Shown here in pieces: positions 22,611 through 36,265 of a DNA stretch of 64,000 bases. The stretch's first letter is position 1; each line of letters begins with the position of its first letter. Position numbers and translations under genes: made by a program. This DNA comes from Pampus argenteus (Eukaryota > Chordata > Actinopteri > Scombriformes > Stromateidae). Below the pieces are notes generated by a model. The model saw nothing but the letters and a program-made list of their open reading frames with translations, ran no database searches and was not told the DNA's origin. The stretch is from contig CM072881.1 of assembly GCA_036937835.1 (NCBI GenBank), positions 6,494,501-6,558,500 on the forward strand, in the 5' to 3' direction.

Positions 22611-23039
22611 GGTATACCTAAGCGTCAGCCAAACGTATATCAGCACAGTTTCATATCAAAGACCTGTACGCAAGGCTCTTTATTTTGGCAATCGATCAAT
22701 GTTTGCTCGGAATTAGCACTTTTTTTTTTAATAAACTCATTTGGTTCTGTACATAGTGTTAATGCACAGGAAAAACACGAGCCGAAACCCTTTGACGTCT
22801 GTCTGGGTAACATGGGTTTTTAGGAAGCTTAGACGACTTCCCATAAGACAACACAGAGTCATGCAGGGTTTCATTGCACAAATGCCCTTTGTTGGACACA
22901 CAGAATGGGTTTCCTTGAAGTCTGGAAGTAGAGAAAACAATCTCTGAAAAAAAAGGAGAAAAAAAAAAAAATCAGATCCCTCGCAGAAAGCATTACTTAG
23001 CCATTGTGGAAGTTCCACTTTCTGCAATACTTTTGCAAT

Positions 23040-23480
23040 ACTTTTTCTGCCACTGTACAAGGGATGCCACAAGGGATGTAAAAAATACTGTTACAAGTAT
23101 TATCAGCAAAATGTATTTTAGGTATCAAAAGTAAAAATTACCTTTCCGATTGTAATATCATTGTATATTACATTATTATTACTATTACAGATGTGTTAAC
23201 ATGTAGGCTGCATCTTTTGTTGTAGCTGGTTGAGGTGCAGCTAAATTTAAATGATTTATCAGGAAAATGAACAATTTTGATTGATAAACTGATCATGTTT
23301 ATGTAAAAAAAAAAAATCTCAAATAATTACAGCAGAGTAAAAAGTTCAGCGTTTTCCTCTGAAATGTAGCATAGTAGAAAATAAAGTACAAATACATAAA
23401 ATACACAAGCAAATTACTTCATGATTGCACAGTGCTTGAGTAAACATGTAAAACATCAAAAGCTTATTATCAAAAGTATT
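23040..23480. repeat. Acanthomorph dispersed repeat, copy 2 (decayed)
   Basis: Same family as 13640-14180. Shared phrases include a stretch like GTATCAAAAGTAAAAATTAC, TCTGAAATGTAGCATAGTAG and GTGCTTGAGTAAACATG. It is more diverged than the first copy and lacks clean ends. Confidence 0.6.
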
Positions 23481-26400
23481 ATAAATTATACTGTTGTAGT
23501 TTTAATAATTTTATATACTGTTTGGTAATTTAATATACAACAAGGCGTTTGAAGATCATTATGTTTTGCTTGTACAATCTTAATTTGCATTTGTGCATTA
23601 ATTAGCATTTTTAAGTCATCTGTACTGTAACTATAGCTGTCCAATAAAATTGAAAGGGGGGGGGGAGTACCATATTTCCATATGAATTTCAGTAGAGTAA
23701 AATCTAATATTCAAAGTTCCTTCTGTAACATTTGAAGGGAGAATTATTTAATAATAGAATAAGGTAAAGGAAGAAAGCTTTTACAGTAGCTGCTACTGAC
23801 TGATCTCAATTTGCAACAGTCACAAGATTCTGTTTTCTTCTGGAAAGGTATTTTTTTATATATTTATATATATATATATATATATATTATTTTTTTTCAG
23901 TGTTTACCCTTTTTTCCTTCTGAAAATAAAGTATGAAACCTATTAACCTGGTGGTTAAGTAGCAGAGGCCTGATATTGCTTTAGACCCATGTGTGGCTTA
24001 TCCTCCTCTCCTGCCTGTGTACACTGAAGCCGTGCCAGGGCCGTGCTGTGCTGCGCTCCGATCCGCTGCGATGTGCTCTTCTGTTCTGTGCTGTGCCGTC
24101 CTGCGCTGCGATGCCGACTCCTCGCTAGGTGCCAAGTGATTTTTATCACTGGCAAAACAGTCTCCTTCCAATCTCAGCTCTCTTAGGAGCATATGAATAC
24201 ACTTTACACTCACACGAAGAGAAAACAGGTAACCCGAGACTGGACTAGGGGCAAGAGCTGAGCCCGCAGGTAAAAAGGCTGCAGTGTGTCAGCGTGTGTG
24301 CAGTGTGGCATCTGAGTGAGTGTGTGTTGTACTTGTTCACACTCATGGATACTTTTTTTTTTCTTTTTTTTTATGTGTCTGCACAGTGTATATGCTTTGG
24401 TTTTAATGCAGTACGGCTAAATCTTGGTGCAGAATGAGAGTAGAGTTGAGAACATCACTCCAACTTTGACATGATTTCATTTTTTATTTGAACTCTTATT
24501 TATCCATAGAGAGAGTCAACTGGACACGCTTGACCTTTTCCACTGATGCCCTTTGTCACATTCACACAGTGACACAGAGGAGCTGCTCAACGCACCCAGA
24601 GCGCATTAACAGTGAGACGGTGAGCGTCCTGCTCAAAGACAAGTTATTGAAGGAGGCATTACTCAGTTTTACAGGACTGGACCTCCTCTCGTTGCATTCG
24701 CCTGCACTCCTGTTTTTAAAATAATACTTTTTGACCAATGAGCTATCGCGGCCCGTTTACGTCAACTTTCTCATTTTGCTGCACACACAAACTCCTGTTT
24801 TTAAAGAAATCGTAATATTGCAAAAAGTAATTCTGACTATAAATAACAGGTCAACACAGAAAACAAGCGTGATTTCGTAAGAACGTCCGGTGTATGTAAA
24901 GATTTATTTATTTTTTTTAGATATGGATAGTAGCTTTGCCTTGTGCACCTACTGCTAGAAATAGGCCTGAAATCTGTACATGCATGTTCATGTTCCGCAA
25001 TGGCATTATCGATACGTAACTCTTATGATGTTTCTCCTCATATGCCAGAAGTCGGTAATCATTTTCGAGGTGATTTCCCTGTTTGATTTATACACATATG
25101 GGGGGGGGGAGACGTTTGGAAGGCGGCCACCACTTTAACACGGAAACTTTGTGTCCTAAAACATCGATCAAGAGTCGTACGTTTCTAACCTCGACAATGG
25201 CAAAGCAAAGGCGTGTCTAAAAGCCCTCTCCTCATCAATTTCTGTTTATTTAATTTCAGATTTTCTTTTTTTTTAAAACACATGTACATGAATCCCCCCG
25301 GTCATACCTCTTCTCTCCATCCTTCCCTCCTCTTTTCAACAGCGCTGTTTATTTTATATATAGAATTTTTTTTTTTTGCGGAAAAACCTGCAGCGAAATG
25401 AAAACAAAGGTAGCGTCGCACTCATAATATTTGGAGTGGAGAACAATTTATTTTCCTTTTATTAAATGCTGATTAATATGCAGTGTTGGGGAGACTAATA
25501 CTGTGGGTTTCATTTCCCCAGTATCCTGTGCTGAGCCTGCTCTGCCTCAGAGGTGGAACCGGCCACAAAAACGGGCTGGAGATATGGAAGTCTGGTTTAG
25601 ATTAAAAAAAAGAAAGAAACTCCTTTTTCGCTCTTACTCTTTTTCTGTCTCCTCTTGTGTCAGTTTTTTTTTTTTTTTTTCTTCTCTTGCTTGTAATTCT
25701 CAAGATAAAGTGTGTTTCAGGGCCGGTGTTAATGTGGATGCCGGGAATATCCAGACTCTAATTACTCTGGTTAAATTTTCTTCAGGATTCAGATATGTGT
25801 GTGTGAATTCTTTTAATTAACAGCGAGCATGTATCATGATGGCAGATGAGGAAGTTAAGCCAGACGGTAAGAATACTGCCTCAGCAGTCGTTGCAGGACG
25901 TAAAACCACACAGTAGCAACTACACACTTGAAGATCTGCAAGAGAGAAAAAAAAAAAACTGAATCCTCTGTGAATTAGCGCTCCTGAAATGTTTCAGCAC
26001 ACGACTCCCTGATGCAAGACTGAATATTAAAACTTGGACACAAAATTACTGTTTTTTAATTTTTATTTCCAGGGTATTCACTTGATTAATTATTGGAAGA
26101 AGCCGCTTGGCTAGAAATACTGGCTATCTCTCCTTTTTTAAAAGTCATTTATCATAAAGAGTAAAACCAGACACAGGTTAGACCAATTGCGATACTTTTT
26201 TTTTATTGGTCAATACGGACTTCATAAATATCTGATATCAACATGTCAGTGTTTGTCCACTTCTGGTATGACGAAGATCGGGATATCATTTTACAGCCCC
26301 GGAGTTGCTTCATCTGAAAAAAAACTCCTTCAGCAATGGAAACAGATTCAGGAGCTGCTCACCAGCAATTTTATAAGTCTTGGGTTCAATGGAGAGTTTT

Positions 26401-26560
26401 AGTGTCCCATGACGATCTGACTATTGTTGCAGATGCTTTTCCACCCTCGGAGGAGAGGATAAAAATTGGAGGAGGTGGAAAATATATGATGTATGATGAA
26501 AACCTGGAATAAAGTAGCAGCTCGGCTTCACCTCAATAATACCAGTATCTCATTAAATGC
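23481..26560. other. No gene; A/T-rich, low complexity
   Basis: Contains a G run (23655-23664), TA repeats (about 23858-23890), degenerate CTG/TGC repeats (24010-24125) and several T runs. No coding or regulatory signal stands out. Confidence 0.5.
24010..24125. repeat. Degenerate GTGCTGTGC-type tandem
   Basis: Repeated variants of CTGTGCTG, CTGCGCTGCG and CTGCGATG over 115 bases, suggesting a decayed minisatellite. Confidence 0.55.
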
Positions 26561-26569
26561 CAAAACTTA

Positions 26570-26860
26570 AAGCGGCTACAATCAGTATTTTTCACGTTAA
26601 CAATAGGTCGATTGACTACATGTAAGTAAAAGATGTAACCATCATCTGATTCTGCACTTCTCTACAGCTCTATGGTGCGTTTGAGGACCTTTTGAGCTAA
26701 TTGTTTTGGCTTTACACACCACAACTTGTGATGTTTCTTTCCACCGCTCTTATTACCCTTTATAGTAAGCTCTGATAAAGACTGACCAGCACGTTCTCAG
26801 CAGAGAAAAATAGAGCTAAAGGAGAGTGATTATTGGAATCACATTCATTGCGTAACCAGA
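26570..26860. repeat. Dispersed fish repeat
   Basis: Starts AAAGCGGCTACAATCAGTAT and contains AATAGGTCGATTGACTA, AGCTAATTGTTTTGGCTTTA and AAGACTGACCAGCACG. I recognise this as a high-copy non-coding acanthomorph repeat. A fragment of the same family is at about 33245-33300 (GAGCGTTTTAGCCTC, AGCTCATTGTTTTGG). Confidence 0.6.
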
Positions 26861-28080
26861 AGTATGATATGAGGTAAATGAGGTAGTTTACAAAGCTTCA
26901 TCATTTCAAATTGAAAAACAAGAAAGTCGTGAACTTAAAGTAAGATTTGATATTCTCTGCATTGTACAGATAACACAGTTACAAGTTGGTGTACTGTACG
27001 TGCCAGAGCAAAAACACATGCAGTACAGCATACATGGATTACAATGTTTCTTTGCACATGCACACACTTTGCATGCAAGGAAACACCTCAGAGATGAGGA
27101 CCCGGTAGGGAACTATGACTCACGTCGGCTGGGTAAGCAACGCAGGTCGGCCCCTTCACGTGAAAGGCTGTCCTGGAACAACTCTGTAACCGTATAACTC
27201 GCTGTTTAAACAGGCCTCTGAGAGATGCCCTCTCATTTCCTGCTGGAAAAGCTGATCAATCACAGCTCTCATCACCTTGGAGTTGGGGGGGGGGGTGTAG
27301 ATGTGGGTGGACCGGTTGGCATTAGAGAAGAAATGGCAGTCTCATTAGACAGTTGAGTGTCGAAACCATCAAGACAGAGAACATCAAACATCTCCTTTGA
27401 AACTACCACATATATTCCCTCTATATGGCAAATACAGAGAGAAAGGTGAACACAGAGAGATGAAAGCGAAGGGAAAGAAAGGAGGAAGTTAGGAGAGGAC
27501 AGGATTGGAGCAGATTGGCTGCTGGCTCTGAACTGGGAGTTCTTTCTCCTTTCCTCCCCAATTTGTCTCTGTGAGTGTTTTACAAGAGCTAGATATATTG
27601 CAAGAGGCTACGTCCATCTATCAGTGCAGAGGAGGAATGTTCTGCTCTTAGTGGTCCTCCCTTCACTCTTTTCCCCCTGCCTTGATAGTTAAAACAACAC
27701 ATTGTGCCAGCGGCTCTTGATTTCCACTGCTTCAACACCATGTCGTTTTTCAAGCGATGTCTATCAGAAGCGTTTAGGCTGAATGCAGAGCAGACCTCGG
27801 TAGCCAACTCGCTCCTGCCTACTCTGACTCAGAGCATGCTCACCTCCAATTTGTCCAGACACGGACCAGTGTGGGTGTGTGCGTGTCTGGGTGGATTGTG
27901 ATATGCTAAACTTGTGTAGATGAAGCAAAAGTACTTTGTGTTGCAATGTTGTGCGCTAACACCAAAATGAATATCTAGTGAAGATGCATACTGAAAGTCC
28001 ATGCTAACCATTCACACCGCTAGAGCTAAACTGTCCAGAACCAAGCTGCTGCAGCTGATATATGGATTTTTTTTTTAAAT
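26861..28080. other. No gene; possible small regulatory stretch at 27190-27290
   Basis: 27190-27290 is quiet, with CTGTTTAAACAGG (a near-perfect palindrome) and CTGATCAATCACAGC. A G run follows (27285-27295). The remainder is unremarkable. Confidence 0.35.
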
Positions 28081-28085
28081 TCATG

Positions 28086-28577
28086 GTAAAGGGATATTGC
28101 ACCACTTTTTTTGTGCCATAAATTCCTAAGTGTGTGCTATATTGAAAGAAAAAGCTGAGGTTATTTTTCTGCTGGCGAAGCTTGCCCCGCCGAGCCTACA
28201 TGTACCAGGATGCATTGTGCACGTCTCGTCCAAGCAGAGACTCATGATGCGTTTGCATAGTTGCTGTGGGTGAACCGGACGGTGTAGAAACATAGACATA
28301 GAAGTTATTAGCAGCTACTTATGTCTTTACTGAGGATTATTTTCATTTACAAAACGTTCTTCCTCATTGAGTCTTGCTTGAGTCTGTATTGGAAGAACCA
28401 TATTTTACCATCCTACAGAAAACGGCTGTAGTTCGTCTGAGAAACAATGTCACTAGTTCCCGGAAGAAGACGAGACGCAGACAACAATGAAAACAACTGT
28501 GGATGCTTTTTTACTCTATACCCCTAATTTGGATAGATAGAGATATGGTTGAAAATCAGCGAAGTGGTCCTTTAATT
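28086..28577. mobile_element. MITE-like element with TAAAGG...CCACTT ends
   Basis: The left end TAAAGGGATATTGCACCACTT and the right end (AAGTGGTCCTTTAATT, read in reverse complement as AATTAAAGGACCACTT) are imperfect inverted repeats enclosing about 490 ORF-free bases. The internal phrases (GGATGCATTGTGCACG, GGTTGAAAATCAGCGAAGTG) are typical of a common teleost non-autonomous element. Confidence 0.6.
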
Positions 28578-31030
28578 AATAAACTGTTACAGAACAATTT
28601 GAATAGTTAATATGACAGTTTGTTGTTTTTAACAGCACATGCAGGTATACGTCTGCTCAACTATTTAGCATCACACAGTAAAGCTAAGAAAAAGCATAAG
28701 ATGGAGCATCTCCAGCTTCCATAATGTAATGCGTTTCTGAATGAAACAGAATTATGCAAGCATAGGTGCAATTTATTGTGTCTCTACTATAAATACAAAC
28801 GCCTGCTATGTTGCATTGCAGTTGCACAATTTTCACACAGTGGCTTCAGATGTGGCGAATGATTTTTCTGCTGTTTTCATGGTAAAACTCTACTCGAAGT
28901 GCATATGCAGCAGTATGAATCTATAGATGCACTTTCCCGACAGTGAATCATCGGGGGTTAGAGTAAGCCTTCAGTTTGATATATGGATATAGAAACTTTC
29001 TGCTGTGAATAAATTGACGCCGCTGCGATACATATTTAGCCTACCAATCCGACTAATGTGAGCGATACAAAAGGTCAAACCTACAGCTGAGACTATATTG
29101 GCTATGAGGTTGCATTTAGTACTCATGTACTGTAACACTCGACGCTGCCAATCTCTCATTAACTTGCCACGTCCTGTTTAAGGAAAAAAAAAACAAAAAA
29201 AAACAAAAAAAAGAAGAAGAAAAAAAACTCGCACTGCAAAAAAAAAAAAAAAAAAAAAAAAAATCTGTGAAATGGATTCCCATTATAGCTTCATGTATTA
29301 TAACAGACTTTACTTTTATGGGCTTTTAACAAGTTTCCCAGGGGTTGCAATAATTTCTGTGGTTTATTTTCGGAACATTGACTTTTTCTTTTCCTTAAAC
29401 GATCAGTATGGGCCTTCAGCTCTCCAGCCTGCCTTTCCTCCATCTCAATCCAGTTTCACACTCTTTCTTTGGGGGGCACTTTACTGTAGTTGGATAGCAT
29501 GTTGGCAGAGCCAACGTCAATCCTCAAATTTCCACCATCCCAATTCCAGCTCGCCTCTTATGGTTATTACTGCTTGATTGACATTCACTATTTGAAGAGT
29601 AATAATAAGCAGGAAAGACATGGCAGAATGGTGACAGAGGGCAACATTTCACAAAACCAAAAAGCTGAGCTCAAAAACACGCAACATGGACCTTTCTGAG
29701 CCGTTGGTATGTTTTTTGTGTCGGTGCATACCTTGTCAGCCACAACATCTTGTACCCAAGTGTCATATTCTGGCAACAAAATATAATTCCTCAGTCTCTC
29801 TCTGTCTGGCTGTCATTTCACAAAGCCTGAAAGATTACTAGAAATCGCATCCATATGTGGGAAAACAAATGAGAGAAATAGAGGATGGTGTAAAACATGA
29901 CTTCCAACTTAAGATGTGCCCACAATATATTGTATTTTCCTTTGACTGTGTCATCATAGTCCCGCATCTCTTTCAACCCATTCTGATATTCCTTTTCTTT
30001 TTTATTTATTTATTTATTTTTTTAAACATTCCCCCGCCTGTTCCTCCGTCCATCCACACACTGCGTCATGTCGTTATTGTGTGAGTCTAAGTAGTTCGTC
30101 TGACAGCCAAAGTGTAATGCTATACCTCTGACCTGGGAGAGTCAGCAGTCTGTAGTTTTAGTTCGAGAAACTTTTCTTAAAGCTGCTGTGCTGTGAGTTT
30201 TTTTTTTTTTTTTAAGAATGCAAACAAGCACTGTGGAAAAGTTGAAAACCAAAAAAAAAAGCAGCAATGGTCAACATACAACACGTAGGTCAGCTAAAAT
30301 GTTGTAACTAGTTAAACTTACAGCTATGCATTTTTTTGCATTAGCGACGAGAGCGTTTTGAGCATTTCTCGTTTTGTCTTTTGTGGTTTTCATCATTTGT
30401 CTCACAAACATATATATATATAAGTAACTCATCACCAGAACTAACTGCAAGAAAAAAAAAATCATGAAACTCCTCTATGTCTTTACTCTTTTAGGATTGG
30501 ATATGCTACACTGCTTCTGTCTATTTGTGTGTGTGTGTGCATGAATGTGTGTCTACAGGATCTGTGTTCTCAGCAACAGCCCCCCCCGCAGAGAGCTCTG
30601 GCTGAGGCCCGTTGCCTCCCTGCCAATCAGATCTCTCTCATCCCGGGCCAGAATAGAGATTCGAGCCAATCAGAATCCCAGTTCATTTCCTGAGAGGAAG
30701 TGGTAGCGGTAATGGTGCAGTTGTGGGTATCTGTTGGCAGGTATTACCGGGTTTGGGCAAGGGTCTATAGTAAAGTAGTAAATTTATTTCAAGTAACGTT
30801 GACTGTATGATGGCCGAGGACTTATGAGCAATAAAACGCATGACCTAAACTAGAGACATTTTCAATATTTAGGCCCCTGAACGGTCTTACTAAAAATAAA
30901 TCGAGAGCTACACTCCAAGTATTAGTACAATCCTCACTGCAGGTGGATGCGTTAAGAGCATCCAGTAGTAAGGAAAAGGGCGGGTGGGGGTGGGGGGGTG
31001 TTAGGAGGATCAGCAGAGTTCTTTGATAAA
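28578..31030. other. No gene; A-rich tract and G-rich motif
   Basis: 29186-29263 is an A-rich tract ending in about 27 A residues, possibly the tail of an old retroposed copy. 30978-30998 has G runs (3, 3, 5, 7) able to form a quadruplex on the plus strand. 30590-30720 carries CCAATCAG twice. No coding gene. Confidence 0.5.
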
Positions 31031-31039
31031 TGACCGAAT

Positions 31040-31380
31040 CCCTAAGTTGTGAAAGGTGCTTCGTAAAGTCGTCAGACTAGCGATTAAATTTGGGATGATG
31101 CACAACCTTTACCGCTGTGTGCTGCAGGCTAGCGCCTTAAAAACCGCATGTTTTAGCCATAAAGCACCCTCCGTGATAAATGATGACCACACAGGCAGAT
31201 TAAGAGTTATCTCCTACATATGGTCAGGAATTAACACATTCAGATTCGCACATCCCCTGCAATCTCATGCACCTTCTGTGCTATTGTTCACGAGAAAACC
31301 CCGCAAGCTGTTCGTTATGGGCCTTATTAATTATGTTCCTCTTTTCTAACGTGCAAGCAATTGTGCACACTCTCTCGTGT
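31040..31380. promoter_or_regulatory. Candidate enhancer, about -18.6 kb
   Basis: Non-coding block containing GATAAATGATGACC, ATTGTT at 31283-31288, TTATTAATTATG at 31324-31335 and GCAAGCAATTGTGCAC. It is free of simple repeats, unlike the sequence on both sides. Confidence 0.4.
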
Positions 31381-33230
31381 TACATACACTTCCTGTAACA
31401 ATCCAAATAGTCAGCCTGTGGTTGGCTGTCTACCGACTGAGGCTTAACCCTCCCATTCTGTCTCTCCTACTTCACTTTATTTGTCTTTTGTTCACATACG
31501 CTCTCTTTCCAAGTCACTCTGTGTCTTTTGACTGCCTGTATGCGTGCCCTTGAGTGTAGTAACACTCATACCCCCGGATATGCAAGTTAGAGACACAGGC
31601 AGGCATGCAGGCAGGCAGTAACAATCCTAGCTAAACTGTGCCAAACCCACCTTGCCAAGAGGTAATTGTTTCCATATTAGACAATAAATTACGCAGTCAT
31701 TTCTCTCTGTCTTTCTGTCACTCTGTCTCTCTTTCATTGGCTGCCGTTCTTTCTCTAATTTTCACCTCCTTGTTTTTGGCATGGTCTCACTTCACCCTGC
31801 TTTGACTTATTAAATGAGTTAACATTATCTACACCATATATAGTAGGTGTGATACCTGTTATTTGTAATAAGACAAGTCACTAGCAGGTCTTTTCCATTT
31901 ACAAGCACATATTTCTCCATGTGTCAATGCCTGCGTTTCTCTCACCACAACAGTCTGTGCAAGCTATTCTGTCAAAAATAACTGTTTTATCGTACATTAG
32001 GGCACATTTCACAAAATTCAGACATGGATATACTGAATGGGCAATTTCGTTTTTCAAGAGTGCTCCTACGTTAGTTTTAGGTTTTTAGGGTTTGGCGTGC
32101 GTTTATTTTTCCTCTCCTGTGGTGAGGAACACATGCTACAGGGGCAGCTCCCCCTGGCCCATTTGTGTGGTTCTGTGTCTATCCCATAAATAAAAGGGGA
32201 AATACAGACTGTAACGGGCTCAGCTCTGGTACCAGATGTCTGGGTCTTTTGGTATTTCATTTTTTCGTGGCGGTAAAGGAAAAAAAATAACAGGTGATGG
32301 AAGAAAAAAAATCTAAATGAGTTCCAGTCCAACAACTGCTTGGTTATGGGTTTTCTTTTTTTCTTTCGGTTCTGGACTAGACTGCGAAAGTAAAGCTCTG
32401 GTTTGCGGGTCGTCATCTGGCGTGTTCCGCAAAACCATGTGATGGAACAATGACTGAAATGACCTGCCTCTCTCCAAAGGACCCTGGTGCCAAAGCAGGT
32501 GCCTGGGCTCTGGTTTCATGGGTTTTGGGTCTTTCACACATGTCGCACGTTTTAGTTAATTGAACTTGGTTCTGGATTAAAATCTGGTACTGTGTGCTAG
32601 ATGAAATTCTTGGACCTGGTCTGAGGTTGTGGTTGCGGGTTGAGCTCAGGGGAGGATACTCTGCCTGGATGTATTTTACTCCACTCATCCCTCAGACCTC
32701 AGATACTCTGTCGGCAATTCCACACATTCAGTTCAGATAAGTAAAGTAGAGCAGGAAGTGGAAAATAAAAAGCCTGAAGAATGGAGAAATGTCAGCAGTT
32801 TTGCACGAGGAACCTTGAGAAGGGCCACGGAGAGAAAAGTGGAAGAGTGGAATTATGTGGACATGATTCAGCAAGAAACGGGAGCTGGACGGATGATGGA
32901 TAGGATGGCGAAGAGGAAATGGGGATGTGGAGTCTGCAGCTAGATGGAGAAAAAGAGTAAGAAAGTGATGAAGAGGCGTGAAGAGGAGTGAAGATGGTGG
33001 AAACTCAAATCGGGGGGGTCGTACAGATGTTCTGTCTGTGTGTTTATAGGGTACTGTTGGTCGGACCTGTAGTGGCTACTGGTTAGAATTAATTATGTTC
33101 ATGATCAACATAAACTGAGCATCTCAAGCCGGGCTCATCAATATTTATATATATTTAAGGGACTGACTGGAATGACTCAAGTATAATGTGGAAAGTGTTT
33201 CACGTAGCGGCAAATCCGGAGAATTATCAC
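31381..33230. other. No gene
   Basis: CT-rich (31440-31800) and unique sequence. The minus-strand frames between 32066 and 32690 are open but have no recognisable protein features. Confidence 0.5.
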
Positions 33231-33900
33231 TCTACTTTAAAGTTCCCCTTATCTGTAAGGAGCGTTTTAGCCTCTTTAAGCTCATTGTTTTGGTTTTCTG
33301 GGCTACTAATATATCTTCTTGATGTTTAAATTGTTTGCTAACATATTGACCGTTGCTCTCATTGCACAATCTCATATTCAACGGAGGTCCAAAAGTGATA
33401 ACACATCAGATATCTTCTTTACAGCTTGTTGCACTGTAAAGGCGACCCAAAAATTCGATCAATCAATACAGGATCTTTAGTAAAAAGGGTATTGATCCTA
33501 TTGTCTCAGTGTTCTTCCTTTCGTCTTGATCAGTCTCGCCTTTTGTGGGGTTGAATAAGATACATGATATGTTAGATATTGTGATTTAACAAGCAGTCTG
33601 ACTACAGTTTTGAGGTGTCAACGGATAGCTTAACGTTAGCTCAAGTAACGGCATGAAATTTGGTCAGTGAAGCTGCATCGTTCTGTAAATCAACTCAGTC
33701 CTAAATGTAGCCTCACTAGTGGCTAATATTAGCAAGCAAGCTGAAAAGACACAACATGCAAATGAGACAATTTCGGAGTTCCTCCCTTGTTTCCATTTTT
33801 GGTTGCAGCTAACCGCTAAAGTGATATCAACAAATTACTGGTAAAACTGCAGATACGTCAACCCCAAAATTATCAAAGTAGCGCAGTGTTAGGAACTGTA
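33231..33900. repeat. Probable nested dispersed repeats
   Basis: 33245-33300 matches the repeat at 26660-26710. 33620-33850 contains TAACGTTAGCT and GCTAATATTAGCAAGCAAGCT, phrases common in fish MITEs. Ends are not resolved. Confidence 0.4.
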
Positions 33901-35280
33901 ATCTGATCTTGAACTATGACCTTGTGCAGGTTCAGATCATCAGGAAATGCTGTTGATTTTTTTCGGGAGTGAAAACCTTCAAGGGCAAACCAAGAAATAT
34001 TGAATGAAAAACTGAATACATGTGCTTCCAAACATTCTTTCCTGTCTCATTCAGCTGAAGCATATCCCTCTCATATGTTTCATTCTATGACGCATTTGCC
34101 GAGAAAACCTTGATTTGTAGGCTTACAGGCTTAGGGGAAGCTGTTCAGGGGAAAAAACATTAAGATTGGATGCCTGGTAACCTGTTACAGCTACACCTGA
34201 GTTGTTACTGTATACTGATTAATTCTCCAATAATTTGCGGGATATGGAAATAGAGAGAGAGAGAGAGATATGTGGGAACCGTTGTAAAATGTTAACAGGA
34301 AAGAGGCGAGAGCGAGAATGATGGTCTGGAAATGTAGCCAGTACAGTAGGCCTCATAGTGGTGAACAGGACAGCCAAAGGTTACTAATGTAACAGTCAGT
34401 CAGCTACTAACCCCCACGGTCATCTCATATAGTGCTTTTAGCTGCCAAATGACATCCTCTGCTGGGACACTCGAGGGAGAGACGGGGATCCAGAACAAAC
34501 ATATTAACACCGGCTCAAAGACATCTCCTCTCAAGCTTTTCCAAAAAACACAGTTTTGTCCTTTTCTCATCTTCTTCCTTTACATGAGTGTATTTAAAAA
34601 AAAAAAAAATGAATGTTTGAAATGTTGGCAATTGTTAAGCATCTCCCTTGAAGTTTTCACAGTTTGAAATGTTGGAAAACTATTTTTTTCCCCTTTTTTG
34701 TTTTTAAATACACAATGCAACCACTTTTTTTTCTAATTCAACTTTTGACTTTCCATCTCATACATATTTCATAATCATATTCTTACAAATCTCCCATTCT
34801 TGTTTTGCGGTAAATAACTGAGGTTATGTTTAATATACTAATCGGTGCATACTTGCTATTTTGAGAGAAATTTGAGGCTCAAAGCTCAGTTCCTGAGAAA
34901 AAAGCTGCTTTCGTTTCTGCTGGAGACTCAAAATGCGCCAAGCAGACTGTCGTAGTCTTGCTTCATCCACTTTAACAGATTCTGCACCACCTACAGAAGA
35001 CCCAGGGTGCACCAGCGTCATATTTCTGAGGTTGACGACATCATATGGTGATTCACCTACTGTGGGATTGCCATATGGACTTAAAAAGGATGCTTTCAGA
35101 TGTCAGCAGCAATGTTGGGAGTTTATTGGCAGAAACAGAACAGAAACAAATTTTGAGCAAACTTTTGTCTTAGTTTCTTAGGCTTATTTTACTAAAAAAA
35201 ATCAACATGAAGGCACGCTATGCTGGTTTAAAACAAATCCTTAAAAAGTTTCCAATATTATTAGGAAACAACCTCGAGTT
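33901..35280. other. No gene
   Basis: Unique sequence with a GA run (34253-34268) and T/A runs. No supported element. Confidence 0.5.
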
Positions 35281-35289
35281 CGAAAGTTC

Positions 35290-35900
35290 GGAGAATGGAG
35301 TTAATCACCATAAAGAGTTCAAATCCCCAGATTAAGTGTAAAAGGAGAAAGTGATGCAGCGAAGCCTGCACTTCTCTCCATTAACAATGTGCTTGAGGTG
35401 AAAGGCAGAGGGGCCGTAGATGTGCATAATAAAATCACACAAACAGGCACTGGAACCTAATAAAACCAAATTAAGAGTGACTTCATGAAAGTGTATTCCC
35501 TCTCTGAGCATTTTTATGCATGGAAATGTTCATCTTCAGTCCATCACGGTGACGGTAGCTCTCCAAACTTTACTCACCTGCTGCGGTTGAGCCGGATGAT
35601 GGCTCCGTAATTAAAATCTCCCCCTCTGCTGCTCATGAACTTGACCCAGTCAGAGCGTGCAAAGCGATACTATCTGTGTGTGTGTGTGTGTGTGACAGAG
35701 ATGCAAAGAGGAAATAAATACTGACTTTGACATTCTAAAATCAGGTTGAGCCACAAACGCAACCTTGCTGACGAGCCTTAATAGCAAATTTGAAAAAGTG
35801 GCCATTAGTTGTATTTCCTTTCATTTGAGGACATGCATGCTAATAAAGCTCTATTTTGGCTGTTGGACATGGAGCGCTCTTAAATACAACACAAGATGAA
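35290..35900. promoter_or_regulatory. Candidate enhancer split by a TG microsatellite, about -23 kb
   Basis: 35290-35640 has CCATTAACAATGTG (SOX core AACAAT at 35383-35388), GTGCATAATAAAATC and the CGTAATTAAAATCTCC stretch. 35750-35880 has CCTTAATAGCAAATTTG and GGCCATTAGTTG. A TG microsatellite lies between (35676-35692). Both halves are non-coding and of a texture typical of conserved vertebrate enhancers. Confidence 0.4.
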
Positions 35901-35968
35901 ATTTTAAGATATCGCGAGCAAAGGCATGAACTACGGCAAACAGATGAGTTTTTTTTTGTTGATTAGGC

Positions 35969-36265
35969 TTTAAAGGACAGATTCACATTTTTTGGATTAA
36001 AACATGCGCCCATGTGACCACTGAAAGATGTTTTCCTCATTAAAGTCATTCCTCCTGTTCATACTGGCTATTGAAAGATCCCCTTCAAATGTACGTTCAA
36101 TGTAAGTGATATATGGGGGAGCAGCGGATATCTGCCACATTTACAGTCTTTAGCATCAAATTCCCTCTGGTTTTTTTTTTTTCTCAGTGTTTCCCTTTTG
36201 AGCCGCAGTCAAAGTATAGTAACAAAAAGACGAGGATATCGAAAGATGATCTACTTAATGTTTTT
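35969..36265. mobile_element. Truncated dispersed fish element
   Basis: Begins TTAAAGGACAGATTCACATT and contains CATTCCTCCTGTTCATACTG, ATGTAAGTGATATATGGGGG and AGTATAGTAACAAAAAG. I recognise the left half of a widespread acanthomorph element. The expected inverted right end is absent, so it looks truncated. Confidence 0.6.
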
